Source of the DNA: Streptomyces sp. IMTB 2501
GTDB lineage: Bacteria; Actinomycetota; Actinomycetes; Streptomycetales; Streptomycetaceae
Assembly (NCBI RefSeq): GCF_001953885.1
Contig: NZ_MQUS01000024.1
Location: 62,001 to 126,000, forward strand
Length of the DNA stretch: 64,000 nucleotides
Reading direction: 5' to 3'
In this document: in pieces, positions 1 to 6,631 of the stretch
Layout of the letters: each line of letters starts with the position of its first letter
Position numbering within the stretch: the first letter of the stretch is position 1
Position numbers and translations under genes: made by a program
Notes under the pieces: model-generated
Told to the model about the DNA's origin: nothing
Seen by the model: only the letters and a program-made list of their open reading frames with translations
Databases searched by the model: none

Positions 1-2066
1 GCAGCGGCAAGAGCGCGCTGGCCGTGCACGCCGCGCATCTGCTCGCCGCCGACTATCCGGACGGGCAGCTCTTCGTTGACCTGCGCGGGTTCAGCCCCGG
101 CGAGAAGGCGCAGGAGCCGGGGGCGGTGCTGCACTCGTTGCTGCGTTCCGTCGGCGTGCCGGACGACCGGATACCGGACGACCTGGAGCGTCGTACGACC
201 GTCTGGCGAACCGTTTCCGCACAGCGGAAGCTGCTGCTCCTCCTCGACAACGCCGCCGACGCCGCGCAGGTACGGCCGCTGCTGCCCGCCTCCGAGGACT
301 GCCTGGCCATCCTCACCGGCCGGGTCCGGATGCTCGACCTGGACGGCGCCGAATGGCTCAGCCTGGGACTGCTGTCGGCCGAGGACAGTGCCACCCTGCT
401 CACGAGGATGCTCGGCGCCGACCGTACGACCGCCGAACCCGGGGCCACGGCCCGGCTGGCCCAGCTGTGCGGCGGACTGCCCCTCGCCCTGCGCATCACC
501 ACCGCCCGGCTGCGCAACCGCCCCCGCTGGACGGTGCAGTATCTGGTCGACCGGCTCGTCGACGAGACGCGGCGACTGCGCGAACTGAGCGCGGGGGAGC
601 GCAGCGTGGAGGCCACACTCCGGCTGTCGTACCAGGCGATGGAGGAGAGCCAGAGGGTGGCTTTCCGGTTGCTGGGCCTGCACCCCGGCAGCGCGATAGA
701 CGTCCAGTCGGCGGCAGCCCTGCTCGGCACGGACGTCCACGACACCGAGGACACCCTGGAGAACCTCCTCGACGCCCATCTCCTGGAGCAGCACGAGGCG
801 GGGCTGTACGGCTTCCACGACCTGGTGCGCACATACGCGATGAGCGTGCGGGAGGCCGAGGACGACGAGGAGGGCGCGGTCGAGCGCCTGGTGTCGTACT
901 ACCTGCTGGCCACCGACCAGGCCAGCCACGCGCTCTTCCCCGGCCGGGAGCGTTTCGGCGAGCCCCCGCCCGCCGGCGTGTCGGAACTGCCCCGCCTGGA
1001 CACCGACGCACGGGCGCTGGGCTGGTACGACCGCGAGTACGAGGCGCTGTTGTCGATCGTCAACCGCGCGAGTGCGCAGGGCCTGCACCGCCCGGCCGTG
1101 CTCCTCGCCCGCAATCTCCTGTTCTACCTGGACCTGCGCGGCCGCTACGAGGAGTTCCGGGTGGTCAGCCGGATCGCGGTCGACGCCGGCCGGCGGCTCG
1201 GCGACCTGGCACTTCTCAGCCTCAGCATGGGCAACCTGGCCGTGGCCCACTGGTGGCTCGGCGACTTCCAGGACGGCATCAGCACCGCCCGCGAGGCCCT
1301 GGAACTGACCGACGTCAACGACCTCCGTTCGGTGGCGCACTGCACCGACGTGCTCGGCTTGTTGTACGGGGCGGTGGGCCAGTTCGACGACGCCCGAGTC
1401 CACCTGGCCAAGGGCATCGCCCTGCACCGGGAACTGGGCGCGCCCGGACTGGAGGCCATCGCCCTCGCCAACCTCGGCACCGTGGAGACCTGGGCGGGCC
1501 ACTATGCCGACGGCGCGCGCTACGCGGCCCAGGCCACCGAGCTGAACCGGAGCCTGGGCGAGCGCAACAACGAGATCTCCTCGCTGACCTGGCTGGCCCT
1601 GGCCCACCTCGGCTCCGGCGAGGACGAGCGGGCGCGGGCCTGCCTGGCCCAGGCCCTCGAACTGTGCGACGAGTCCCGCAAGCCCGGGAACGTGGCCTTC
1701 GTCCTGGCCCACTGGGCACGGATCTGCCAGCGCCTCGGCGAGACGCGCTCGACCGCCGAGCACGCCGAGCGCGCACTGGACCTGGTCTCCGCCGAGGGCA
1801 CGGCCCTGCGGCAGGCGGCCGTGGTGAACGTGGTCGGCGTGGTCCACCTGCGCGGCGGCGCCCCCGACCGGGCCAGGGAGCTGTACCGGCACGCCTACGA
1901 ACTGGCCTCCCGCCTTGGCTACCGCATCGAGATCGCCCGCGCTCTGCAGGGCATGGCGGAGTCGGCCGAGGCCCTGGGCGAGCGGGAGGAGGCGCTCCGG
2001 TGCCACCGGGAGGCGGAGAAGCTGTACGACGCGATGGGAGTGACGGAGGCGGGACGGCGGCTGTAG
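1..2066 (+). CDS. AfsR-like NB-ARC/TPR regulator, 5'-truncated by the window edge
   Basis: The reading frame is already open at base 3 and starts inside a P-loop (SGKSALAVH, preceded by a Gly codon split by the window edge), so the true start lies upstream. About 687 residues are visible. Order: Walker A at the edge, a Walker B-like segment (LLLLLDNA) near residue 75, a sensor-type TGR, the GLPLAL motif typical of NB-ARC/AP-ATPases near residue 155, a winged-helix-like stretch, and then a long helical C-terminal half with repeated TPR-type pairs from about residue 330. This is the layout of AfsR/SARP-family regulators and of STAND ATPases without the DNA-binding part. Whether a SARP or other N-terminal effector is present cannot be seen. 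It probably acts in the cytoplasm as an ATP-driven switch on secondary metabolism. A strong hairpin follows the stop codon. Confidence 0.85.
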   Translation, partial: SGKSALAVHAAHLLAADYPDGQLFVDLRGFSPGEKAQEPGAVLHSLLRSVGVPDDRIPDDLERRTTVWRTVSAQRKLLLLLDNAADAAQVRPLLPASEDCLAILTGRVRMLDLDGAEWLSLGLLSAEDSATLLTRMLGADRTTAEPGATARLAQLCGGLPLALRITTARLRNRPRWTVQYLVDRLVDETRRLRELSAGERSVEATLRLSYQAMEESQRVAFRLLGLHPGSAIDVQSAAALLGTDVHDTEDTLENLLDAHLLEQHEAGLYGFHDLVRTYAMSVREAEDDEEGAVERLVSYYLLATDQASHALFPGRERFGEPPPAGVSELPRLDTDARALGWYDREYEALLSIVNRASAQGLHRPAVLLARNLLFYLDLRGRYEEFRVVSRIAVDAGRRLGDLALLSLSMGNLAVAHWWLGDFQDGISTAREALELTDVNDLRSVAHCTDVLGLLYGAVGQFDDARVHLAKGIALHRELGAPGLEAIALANLGTVETWAGHYADGARYAAQATELNRSLGERNNEISSLTWLALAHLGSGEDERARACLAQALELCDESRKPGNVAFVLAHWARICQRLGETRSTAEHAERALDLVSAEGTALRQAAVVNVVGVVHLRGGAPDRARELYRHAYELASRLGYRIEIARALQGMAESAEALGEREEALRCHREAEKLYDAMGVTEAGRRL

Positions 2067-2089
2067 GCGATCGCGTACCCCCATGAGAA

Positions 2090-2125
2090 ACGGCACCGGC
2101 GGGGCGTGCCCCTGGCCGGTGCCGT
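2090..2125. terminator. Bidirectional hairpin terminator
   Basis: Perfect 10-bp arms (ACGGCACCGG at 2090-2099 and CCGGTGCCGT at 2116-2125) enclose an inner GGGGC-GT-GCCCC stem. It lies between the convergent ends of the AfsR-like gene and the small secreted peptide gene, so it can serve both. No U-run follows, which is normal for Streptomyces. Confidence 0.7.
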
Positions 2126-2138
2126 CGAGCCGGCGCGG

Positions 2139-2360
2139 TCAGGAGTGGACGAGGGCCGGAGGCTTGTCGTCCGCCAGGGCCGGGCCGGTGTGCGTGGTGC
2201 CCGTCCCGTGGGTCCCGTTGCCGGACAGGTCGGAGGCGATCTGCACCAGGTCGTGCTCCACGGCGGCCGCCGGTCCGGCCGCCGCGCTGCCGAGCGTCAG
2301 AACACCCGCGCCGGCGAGCGCGACCAGAACCGTCTTCGTACGCAGTGCGATGGTGCGCAT
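2139..2360 (-). CDS. Small secreted peptide (73 aa)
   Basis: A 73-residue protein with a clear Sec signal: basic start (MRTIALRTK), hydrophobic core (TVLVALAGAGVLTLGS) and an Ala-rich cleavage zone (AAAGPAAA). The mature part of about 40 residues is acidic, rich in Gly/Thr/His, and has no cysteines and no domain I recognise. The start is supported by a GGGGG ribosome binding site 7-11 nt upstream. The product is probably exported and small. Its leader is unusual: an array of 14-bp repeats lies about 60-170 bp upstream of the ATG. I cannot assign a function. It resembles the many short secreted hypothetical proteins of Streptomyces, and it ends against a bidirectional hairpin. Confidence 0.6.
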   Translation of the reverse strand: MRTIALRTKTVLVALAGAGVLTLGSAAAGPAAAVEHDLVQIASDLSGNGTHGTGTTHTGPALADDKPPALVHS

Positions 2361-2421
2361 AGGTAGTCCCCCAGGAATGAGACGGATCGGAACAGGTGGC
2401 TCAGAGCAGGCGGATCAGGGC

Positions 2422-2533
2422 GGACGGATCGCGACGGACGGACCGTTACGGACGGACCGCTACGGACGGACCGTTACGAACGGACCGTTACGGACGGACC
2501 GTTACGGACGGACCGCAACGGACGACCTGATCC
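2422..2533. repeat. 14-bp tandem repeat array (8 units)
   Basis: Seven good copies plus one degenerate copy of the unit GGACGGACCGTTAC run head to tail (2422, 2436, 2450, 2464, 2478, 2492, 2506 and 2520). Three units (2436, 2464, 2492) match the consensus exactly and the others carry 1-5 changes. The period is not a multiple of three and no gene covers the array, so it is not a coding repeat. It sits in the promoter/leader of the reverse-strand secreted-peptide gene. Confidence 0.85.
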
Positions 2534-2549
2534 GACGATCCGGATCAGG
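2526..2549. other. 8-bp inverted repeat at the edge of the 14-bp array
   Basis: CCTGATCC (2526-2533) and GGATCAGG (2542-2549) form perfect arms around an 8-nt spacer. The next 40 bases repeat the ATCCGA/ATCCG words. It could be an operator or a hairpin. It abuts the tandem array, and otherwise 2534-2745 shows nothing I can interpret. Confidence 0.5.
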
Positions 2550-2745
2550 CGACCCCGATCCGACGACTCTGATCCGATGACTCTGATGCGGTCGCCGGGG
2601 CTTCTCCCCAGCGCCGCGACCGATGCTCTTGGGCGCCGATCCCCATGCCGTCCCCGCTGGTTCCCGGAGCAGGTCGGGCCACCGGTACTCCTGGATTCAA
2701 GCGATTTTCGAGCGACTCTCAAGCGCGTGTCGAGTCGCTGCCGGG

Positions 2746-3180
2746 TCAGGCGTCCTCGGTGGGCTTCTGGGCGAGCAGGAAGTCCCGCGGGACCTGCGAG
2801 ACGGATTCGGAGCGGTGCCCCGCAGGGTTCGCGAGTCGTACGCGATCCGAGGGCGAACCCGGCGGCCGTGAGCAGCTCCTCACCGGCCTGAGAGGCGAGG
2901 AGAAGATGCCGGTCGGGGCACTGGTGCACACCGAGAGCACGCACCGGACGCCGCTCCTTGACGGGCAGGCGCGTCCGCGCGGCCAGGGGGCGGCATCGAG
3001 CCCTGCTCGAACCGAAGTTGCGGACTCTCGCGCTGGGCGACGGCGAGCAGGGAAGCGGACGGATCGATCCCGAAGACGTCGAGTCGGAGGGAGCCGAGAT
3101 GGGCGGTGACGGCGCCGGGCCCACACCCAAGGTTCCCCACGCCCACCCGCACCCGCACTCGGGAACTCCGGGTATCTTTC
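2746..3180 (-). pseudogene. Decayed class I SAM-dependent methyltransferase
   Basis: Pieces of one methyltransferase appear in order in three different reverse frames. Around 3030-3160 one frame carries motif I and what follows (NLGCGPGAVTAHLGSL, then VFGIDPSASLLAVAQ and RFEQGSM). Around 2880-2950 a second frame carries the segment CPDRHLLLASQAGEELL, which matches the GGHLLLAF-type strand. Around 2750-2800 a third frame carries a usual C-terminal end (SQVPRDFLLAQKPTEDA). Between the first and second pieces about 40 residues are missing. No single frame spans the fold and I see no start. So this is a remnant with at least two frameshifts and one deletion. The reading order is seen directly. 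The family assignment is from motif I and the C-terminal LLAxKP pattern. Confidence 0.7.
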
Positions 3181-3185
3181 GCGGC

Positions 3186-3222
3186 GCCGTGGGTCGCAGA
3201 GCCCCGCCTCGCGACCCACGGC
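3186..3222 (-). terminator. Hairpin terminator downstream of azlCD
   Basis: Perfect 12-bp arms, GCCGTGGGTCGC (3186-3197) and GCGACCCACGGC (3211-3222), with a 13-nt loop. It lies about 105 bp beyond the azlD stop codon on the reverse strand, before the methyltransferase remnant. Confidence 0.6.
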
Positions 3223-3327
3223 CACTCCGGACAGGGACTTTCGGTCAAGCGAGTCGGGCGGACGGGTGGGCGGGCGATGAGGGTGAGGAAAGTCCGGGCA
3301 GCCGCCGCAACGCCGTGGGCGCAGCGC

Positions 3328-3642
3328 TCAGCTGAACCCCGCCAGCCGCAGCAGCGCGGTGGTCCCAGCCGCCCCCACGACCACCACCACGAACGGCGCC
3401 CTCCGCCACGCCAGCGCCACACCCACCAGCACCCCGGCCGGCCGAGCCCACCCCGCGAAACCCCCGCCCTCGGCCAACGCCCCCGTGGCCAGCAGCGCGA
3501 CCAGCAGCACGACGGCCCCGGCGGAGGCCAGCTCCTCCACCCGGGCCGGTATCTCGACCCGCCCCCGCAGCACCGGCCCCACCAGCCGAAAGGCATACGT
3601 GCCCAGAGCCAGCACCAGAATCAGGACAACGGTGGCGTTCAC
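3328..3642 (-). CDS. azlD: AzlD-family branched-chain amino acid exporter small subunit
   Basis: A 104-residue membrane protein that starts at a GTG (3640-3642) overlapping the azlC stop as GTGA. It has about four hydrophobic segments: NATVVLILVLALGTYAFRLV, then a motif zone PARVEELASAGAVVLLVALLATGAL, an Ala/Gly-rich helix and VVVVVGAAGTTALLR. The RxxP...L pattern of the AzlD/YgaH small subunit is visible. Family knowledge: AzlD pairs with AzlC to export branched-chain amino acids or their analogues. Size and gene order are normal. The frame is open further upstream, but that would require a deep overlap with azlC, so the coupled GTG start is preferred. Confidence 0.85.
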   Translation of the reverse strand: MNATVVLILVLALGTYAFRLVGPVLRGRVEIPARVEELASAGAVVLLVALLATGALAEGGGFAGWARPAGVLVGVALAWRRAPFVVVVVGAAGTTALLRLAGFS

Positions 3643-4355
3643 GATCCGGCCTCCAGGGACCGTCGGCGGTACAGAAACAGCCCGGCCAGGGCGACCAGCA
3701 CCGGCACCCCGGCCGGCACCGCGGGCGTCACCGCCAGGGCCAGGGCGCCGCCGGCCACCGCACACCGCCGTACCACCGCGTCCGCCCGCACCGACGGCAG
3801 CACCAGAGCCACCAGCACCGCGGGGAACGCCGCATCCAGCCCGTACCGCGCCGTGTCACCGAGCGCCCGCCCGGCCATGGCCCCGGCCAGCACCCCGATG
3901 TTCCACACGGCGAACAGACCGAGTCCGGAGATCCAGAACGCCCTACGCCGTCGTACCGGGTCGGGCTGTGCGAGAGCGAAGGCGACCGTCTCGTCGGTGA
4001 CCAGATGCGCGCCGAGAAAGCGAGCCGTACGCCCAGGCCCGAGGATCTCCGCCACGGCCAGACTGAAGGCCGCCGTCCGGGTGTTCAGCAGCAGCCCCGT
4101 GGCCGCCGCGGCGGCCGGCCCGCCCCCGGCGATCAGCACACCGACCGCGCTGAACTGGGCCGATCCGGCATACACCACCAGCGACATCAGCACCGGCACC
4201 CACACTGGCAGCCCACCGGCGACGGACACGGCACCGAAGGAGACACCCACGATGCCGCTGGCCAGCCAGACCAGCGAGCTGTCACGGACGAGCGAGGCAT
4301 CACCGGGCGAGGCAATGGTTCGTTGCAGCGAACGCATGTTTTCTAGACTGGACAT
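3639..4355 (-). CDS. azlC: AzlC-family branched-chain amino acid exporter large subunit
   Basis: 238 residues, the usual AzlC size, with several membrane segments. After a 25-residue cytoplasmic start come the family signature around VGVSFGAVSVAGGLPVWVPV and VYAGSAQFSAVGVL (residues 35-75), then LLNTRTAAFSLAVAEIL and GAHLVTDETVAFAL. These are the conserved AzlC blocks. It is the first gene of the azlCD pair and is translationally coupled to azlD. It is transcribed divergently from the XRE-cupin regulator, and two matching inverted repeats lie over the start region. The ATG at 4353-4355 is used here. A second ATG at 4335-4337 is possible and would move the start codon next to the first inverted repeat. 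Confidence 0.9.
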   Translation of the reverse strand: MSSLENMRSLQRTIASPGDASLVRDSSLVWLASGIVGVSFGAVSVAGGLPVWVPVLMSLVVYAGSAQFSAVGVLIAGGGPAAAAATGLLLNTRTAAFSLAVAEILGPGRTARFLGAHLVTDETVAFALAQPDPVRRRRAFWISGLGLFAVWNIGVLAGAMAGRALGDTARYGLDAAFPAVLVALVLPSVRADAVVRRCAVAGGALALAVTPAVPAGVPVLVALAGLFLYRRRSLEAGS

Positions 4356-4381
4356 GAACGGCCCGGTTCGTCAAGGCGAAC
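4318..4381. promoter_or_regulatory. Two GTTCG-N6-CGAAC operators between azlC and its regulator
   Basis: Two 16-bp inverted repeats of identical layout: GTTCG-TTGCAG-CGAAC at 4318-4333 and GTTCG-TCAAGG-CGAAC at 4366-4381, 48 bp apart. A lone CGAAC half-site follows at 4398-4402. They flank the azlC start and precede the divergent XRE gene at 4409. Identical arms and spacing suggest binding sites for the XRE-cupin protein that control both directions. This is inference; the repeats themselves are seen directly. Confidence 0.6.
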
Positions 4382-4408
4382 GATCGTACCGATGGAGCGA
4401 ACGACGAC

Positions 4409-4981
4409 ATGAGTGACAGATCCACGGCACCCGGCAAGCTCCCGATGGAGTGGATCGCCGCGTCCCTCAAACGGGAACGCACCCGCGCCGGCCTGTCCCT
4501 GTCGGAGCTGGCCAAGCGCGCGGGAATCGCGAAGTCCACGCTGTCCCAACTGGAGGCCGCGAGCGGCAACCCGAGCGTGGAGACGATCTGGGCGCTGGGC
4601 GTCGCGCTGGGGGTCCCGTTCAGCGTGCTGGTGGAGCCGCCGACCCCCAGCGTCCAGGTGATCCGCGCCGGCCAGGGCCCGGCGGTCGCCTCCGAGCAGG
4701 CCAGCTACGTCGGCACCCTGCTCTCGGCGAGCCCTCCCGGGGCCCGGCGGGACATCTACCAGATCCGCGCCGAACCGGATTCGGTGCGCGCGGCGGAACC
4801 GCACAACCCGGGCACGGTGGAACACCTGATCGTCGCAACGGGCCGGGTGAAGGCGGGACCGGCCGGGGAAGAGGTCGAACTCGGACCCGGCGATTACATG
4901 ACCTATCGGGGGGACGTCGCTCACTCGTACGAGGCACTGGCCCCGGACACGGCCTTCATCCTCGTCATGCAGCACACGTAG
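4409..4981 (+). CDS. XRE-family regulator with C-terminal cupin domain
   Basis: 190 residues. Residues 12-70 are a helix-turn-helix of the XRE type (LSLSELAKRAGIAKSTLSQ is the recognition region). Residues 105-188 form a cupin barrel with the small-ligand pocket pattern (NPGTVEHLIVATGRV, ELGPGDYMTYRGDVAHSYEA). Regulators of this build often sense a small metabolite and control a linked transporter. Here the divergent neighbour is azlCD, so the likely signal is a branched-chain amino acid or analogue. Two identical-format inverted repeats between the genes are probable binding sites. The start ATG at 4409 leaves about 50 bp to azlC. The gene is closed by a strong hairpin shared with the cold-shock gene. 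Confidence 0.88.
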   Translation: MSDRSTAPGKLPMEWIAASLKRERTRAGLSLSELAKRAGIAKSTLSQLEAASGNPSVETIWALGVALGVPFSVLVEPPTPSVQVIRAGQGPAVASEQASYVGTLLSASPPGARRDIYQIRAEPDSVRAAEPHNPGTVEHLIVATGRVKAGPAGEEVELGPGDYMTYRGDVAHSYEALAPDTAFILVMQHT

Positions 4982-5040
4982 AGATCGCGGAGAATTCGCC
5001 GAGAATTCACGGGGAGGCGGGCGACCGCAAGGGGAAAGGC

Positions 5041-5074
5041 AGGAGCCCCGTCGCCGGAACGGCGCGGGGCTCCT
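5041..5074. terminator. Bidirectional terminator between XRE regulator and cold-shock gene
   Basis: A near-continuous stem: AGGAGCCCCG (5041-5050) pairs with CGGGGCTCCT (5065-5074), and CGCCG/CGGCG pairs inside around a GAA loop. It is placed between convergent genes. Confidence 0.85.
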
Positions 5075-5110
5075 TGGGTACTGCTCTCAGGTTCTGCGAT
5101 CAGGCAGTGA

Positions 5111-5314
5111 TCAGGCGGGGGTGACGTTCTCCGCCTGCGGACCCTTCGGGCCCTGCGTCACGTCGAAGGTCACCTGCTGGTTCTCTTCGAGCGAACGGAA
5201 GCCGTTCGCGTTGATCGCGGAGTAGTGAACGAAGACGTCGGGGCCGCCGCCCTCCTGGGCGATGAAGCCAAAGCCCTTTTCGGCGTTGAACCACTTAACG
5301 GTTCCGGTAGCCAT
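5111..5314 (-). CDS. Cold-shock protein (CspA family)
   Basis: 67 residues, one cold-shock OB-fold domain with both RNA-binding motifs intact: RNP1 GFGFIAQ and RNP2 DVFVHYSAI, after the start MATGTVKWFNAEK. Members bind single-stranded nucleic acid and melt RNA structure in the cytoplasm. The ribosome binding site is excellent (AAGGAGG before the ATG). About 285 bp without a gene lie upstream before mqnA. That stretch is lower in GC and rich in short A runs, as expected of a csp 5' leader, but I cannot map a thermosensor fold by eye. The gene stands alone and ends at a strong bidirectional hairpin. Confidence 0.95.
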   Translation of the reverse strand: MATGTVKWFNAEKGFGFIAQEGGGPDVFVHYSAINANGFRSLEENQQVTFDVTQGPKGPQAENVTPA

Positions 5315-5600
5315 AAGCCCTCCTTGGGCTCAAAAGGGTTGCCCTGCTCCAGAACCTGCAAGTGCGAAACGGTGCTGCACAACTGCATTCGTCTGAAAAC
5401 GACGAGAGCCCGCGGTCACATGCTCCGCAGGCTCTGTACTGCAAGGGAAACCAAACTGCAACTTGCGGCGAGCCTAGCACGGGGGCGGCCGAAAGCAATA
5501 GAGGTCAAGATCACTTCACCCGGATGTTTGAACGGCCGTTGGGCCAATTGACGGCGGGGTCGGTCCCGGCACCGTACCGCACGGGGTCTAGTGTCGCGAT
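5315..5600. other. Non-coding interval: csp leader and mqnA promoter region
   Basis: Less GC-rich than its surroundings. It holds the probable long 5' leader of the reverse-strand cold-shock gene and, at its right end, the promoter of mqnA. I see no confident -10/-35 pair and no RNA motif. Confidence 0.4.
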
Positions 5601-6449
5601 GTGGACAATGCTCGCACCCGGCCGCGCGTCGGCCACATCCAGTTCCTGAACTGCCTGCCCCTCTACTGGGGGCTCGCGAGAACCGGCACCCTCCTCGACT
5701 TCGAGCTGACCAAGGACACCCCGGACAAGCTCAACGAGATGCTGGTGCAGGGCGAGCTCGACATCGCGCCCATCACCCTGGTCGAGTTCCTCAAGCACGC
5801 GGACGAACTGGTCGCCTTCCCCGACATCGCCGTCGGCTGCGACGGCCCGGTGATGTCCTGCGTGATCGTCTCGCAGCTCCCGCTCGACCGGCTGGACGGC
5901 GCCAAGGTCGCCCTCGGCTCGACCTCCCGCACCTCGGTCCGGCTCGCCCAGCTCCTGCTCGCCGAGCGTTACGACGTCCAGCCCGACTACTACACCTCCG
6001 CACCCGACCTCAGCCTGATGATGCAGGAGGCCGACGCCGGCGTCCTCATCGGCGACGCCGCGCTGCGCGCCAACCTCCACGACGGGCCGCGCTACGGCCT
6101 CGACGTCCATGACCTCGGTGCGCTGTGGAAGGAGTGGACGGGCCTGCCGTTCGTCTTCGCGGTGTGGGCCGTACGCCGGGAGTACCTGGAGCGCGAACCG
6201 GTCCTCACCCGCAAGATCCACGAGGCCTTCCTCGAATCCCGCAACCTCTCCCTGGAGGAGGTCGGCAAGGTCGCCGAGCAGGCGGCCCGCTGGGAGGCCT
6301 TCGACGAGGCGACCCTTGCGCAGTACTTCACCACCCTCGACTTCAGCTTCGGCACCCCGCAGCTGGCGGCCGTCGCCGAGTTCGCCCGCCGCGTCGGCCC
6401 GACGACCGGCTTCCCGGCGGACGTGAAGGTGGACCTGCTGCAGCCGTGA
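5601..6449 (+). CDS. mqnA: Chorismate dehydratase (futalosine menaquinone pathway)
   Basis: 282 residues, the normal size for MqnA. The fold is that of a periplasmic-binding-protein-like enzyme. The N-terminus RVGHIQFLNCLPLYWGL (residues 9-25), the GELDIAPITLVEFL block (50-65) and the GSTSRTSVRLAQLLL block (108-122) are all characteristic. MqnA converts chorismate to 3-enolpyruvylbenzoate in the cytoplasm, the first committed step toward menaquinone by the futalosine route. The GTG start at 5601 is the first one giving the conserved N-terminus. mqnC lies 4.2 kb downstream on the same strand, so the pathway is scattered but local. A short hairpin follows at 6471-6486. Confidence 0.93.
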   Translation: MDNARTRPRVGHIQFLNCLPLYWGLARTGTLLDFELTKDTPDKLNEMLVQGELDIAPITLVEFLKHADELVAFPDIAVGCDGPVMSCVIVSQLPLDRLDGAKVALGSTSRTSVRLAQLLLAERYDVQPDYYTSAPDLSLMMQEADAGVLIGDAALRANLHDGPRYGLDVHDLGALWKEWTGLPFVFAVWAVRREYLEREPVLTRKIHEAFLESRNLSLEEVGKVAEQAARWEAFDEATLAQYFTTLDFSFGTPQLAAVAEFARRVGPTTGFPADVKVDLLQP

Positions 6450-6470
6450 GCCCACGTCACTAGGCTTCTG

Positions 6471-6486
6471 CCCGACACACGTCGGG
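6471..6486 (+). terminator. Short hairpin after mqnA
   Basis: CCCGAC-ACAC-GTCGGG, 6-bp arms and a 4-nt loop, 22 bp after the stop codon. It is modest in strength. Confidence 0.4.
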
Positions 6487-6551
6487 TAGGGACCTCGGGG
6501 TCACCGCCCGTGGGGAACACCCGACGGGCGCCGGGGACCGAAGTCGTCGAA

Positions 6552-6605
6552 GTCAAGGCAGCCGTCGGAGTGAAGGCAGCCGTCGGAGTCAAGGCAGGCG
6601 TCGGA
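6552..6605. repeat. Three 18-bp direct repeats in front of the kinase gene
   Basis: GTCAAGGCAGCCGTCGGA occurs at 6552-6569, with one change at 6570-6587 (GTG for GTC) and one at 6588-6605 (AGG for AGC). The copies lie between mqnA and the kinase start, ending 26 bp before the ATG. An open frame through them (VKAAVG repeats) starts at 6510 but runs in a different frame from the kinase. Confidence 0.75.
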
Positions 6606-6631
6606 GTTATCGGCGTTGGGGGGAGCGCGCC

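Noticed and set aside
353..2086. 577-codon open frame inside the AfsR-like gene
   Set aside because: Pro/Arg/Gly-rich shadow frame. The overlapping frame has NB-ARC and TPR motifs.
2422..2533. Possible CRISPR array
   Set aside because: Units of 14 bp are directly adjacent with no spacers, and no cas genes are near.
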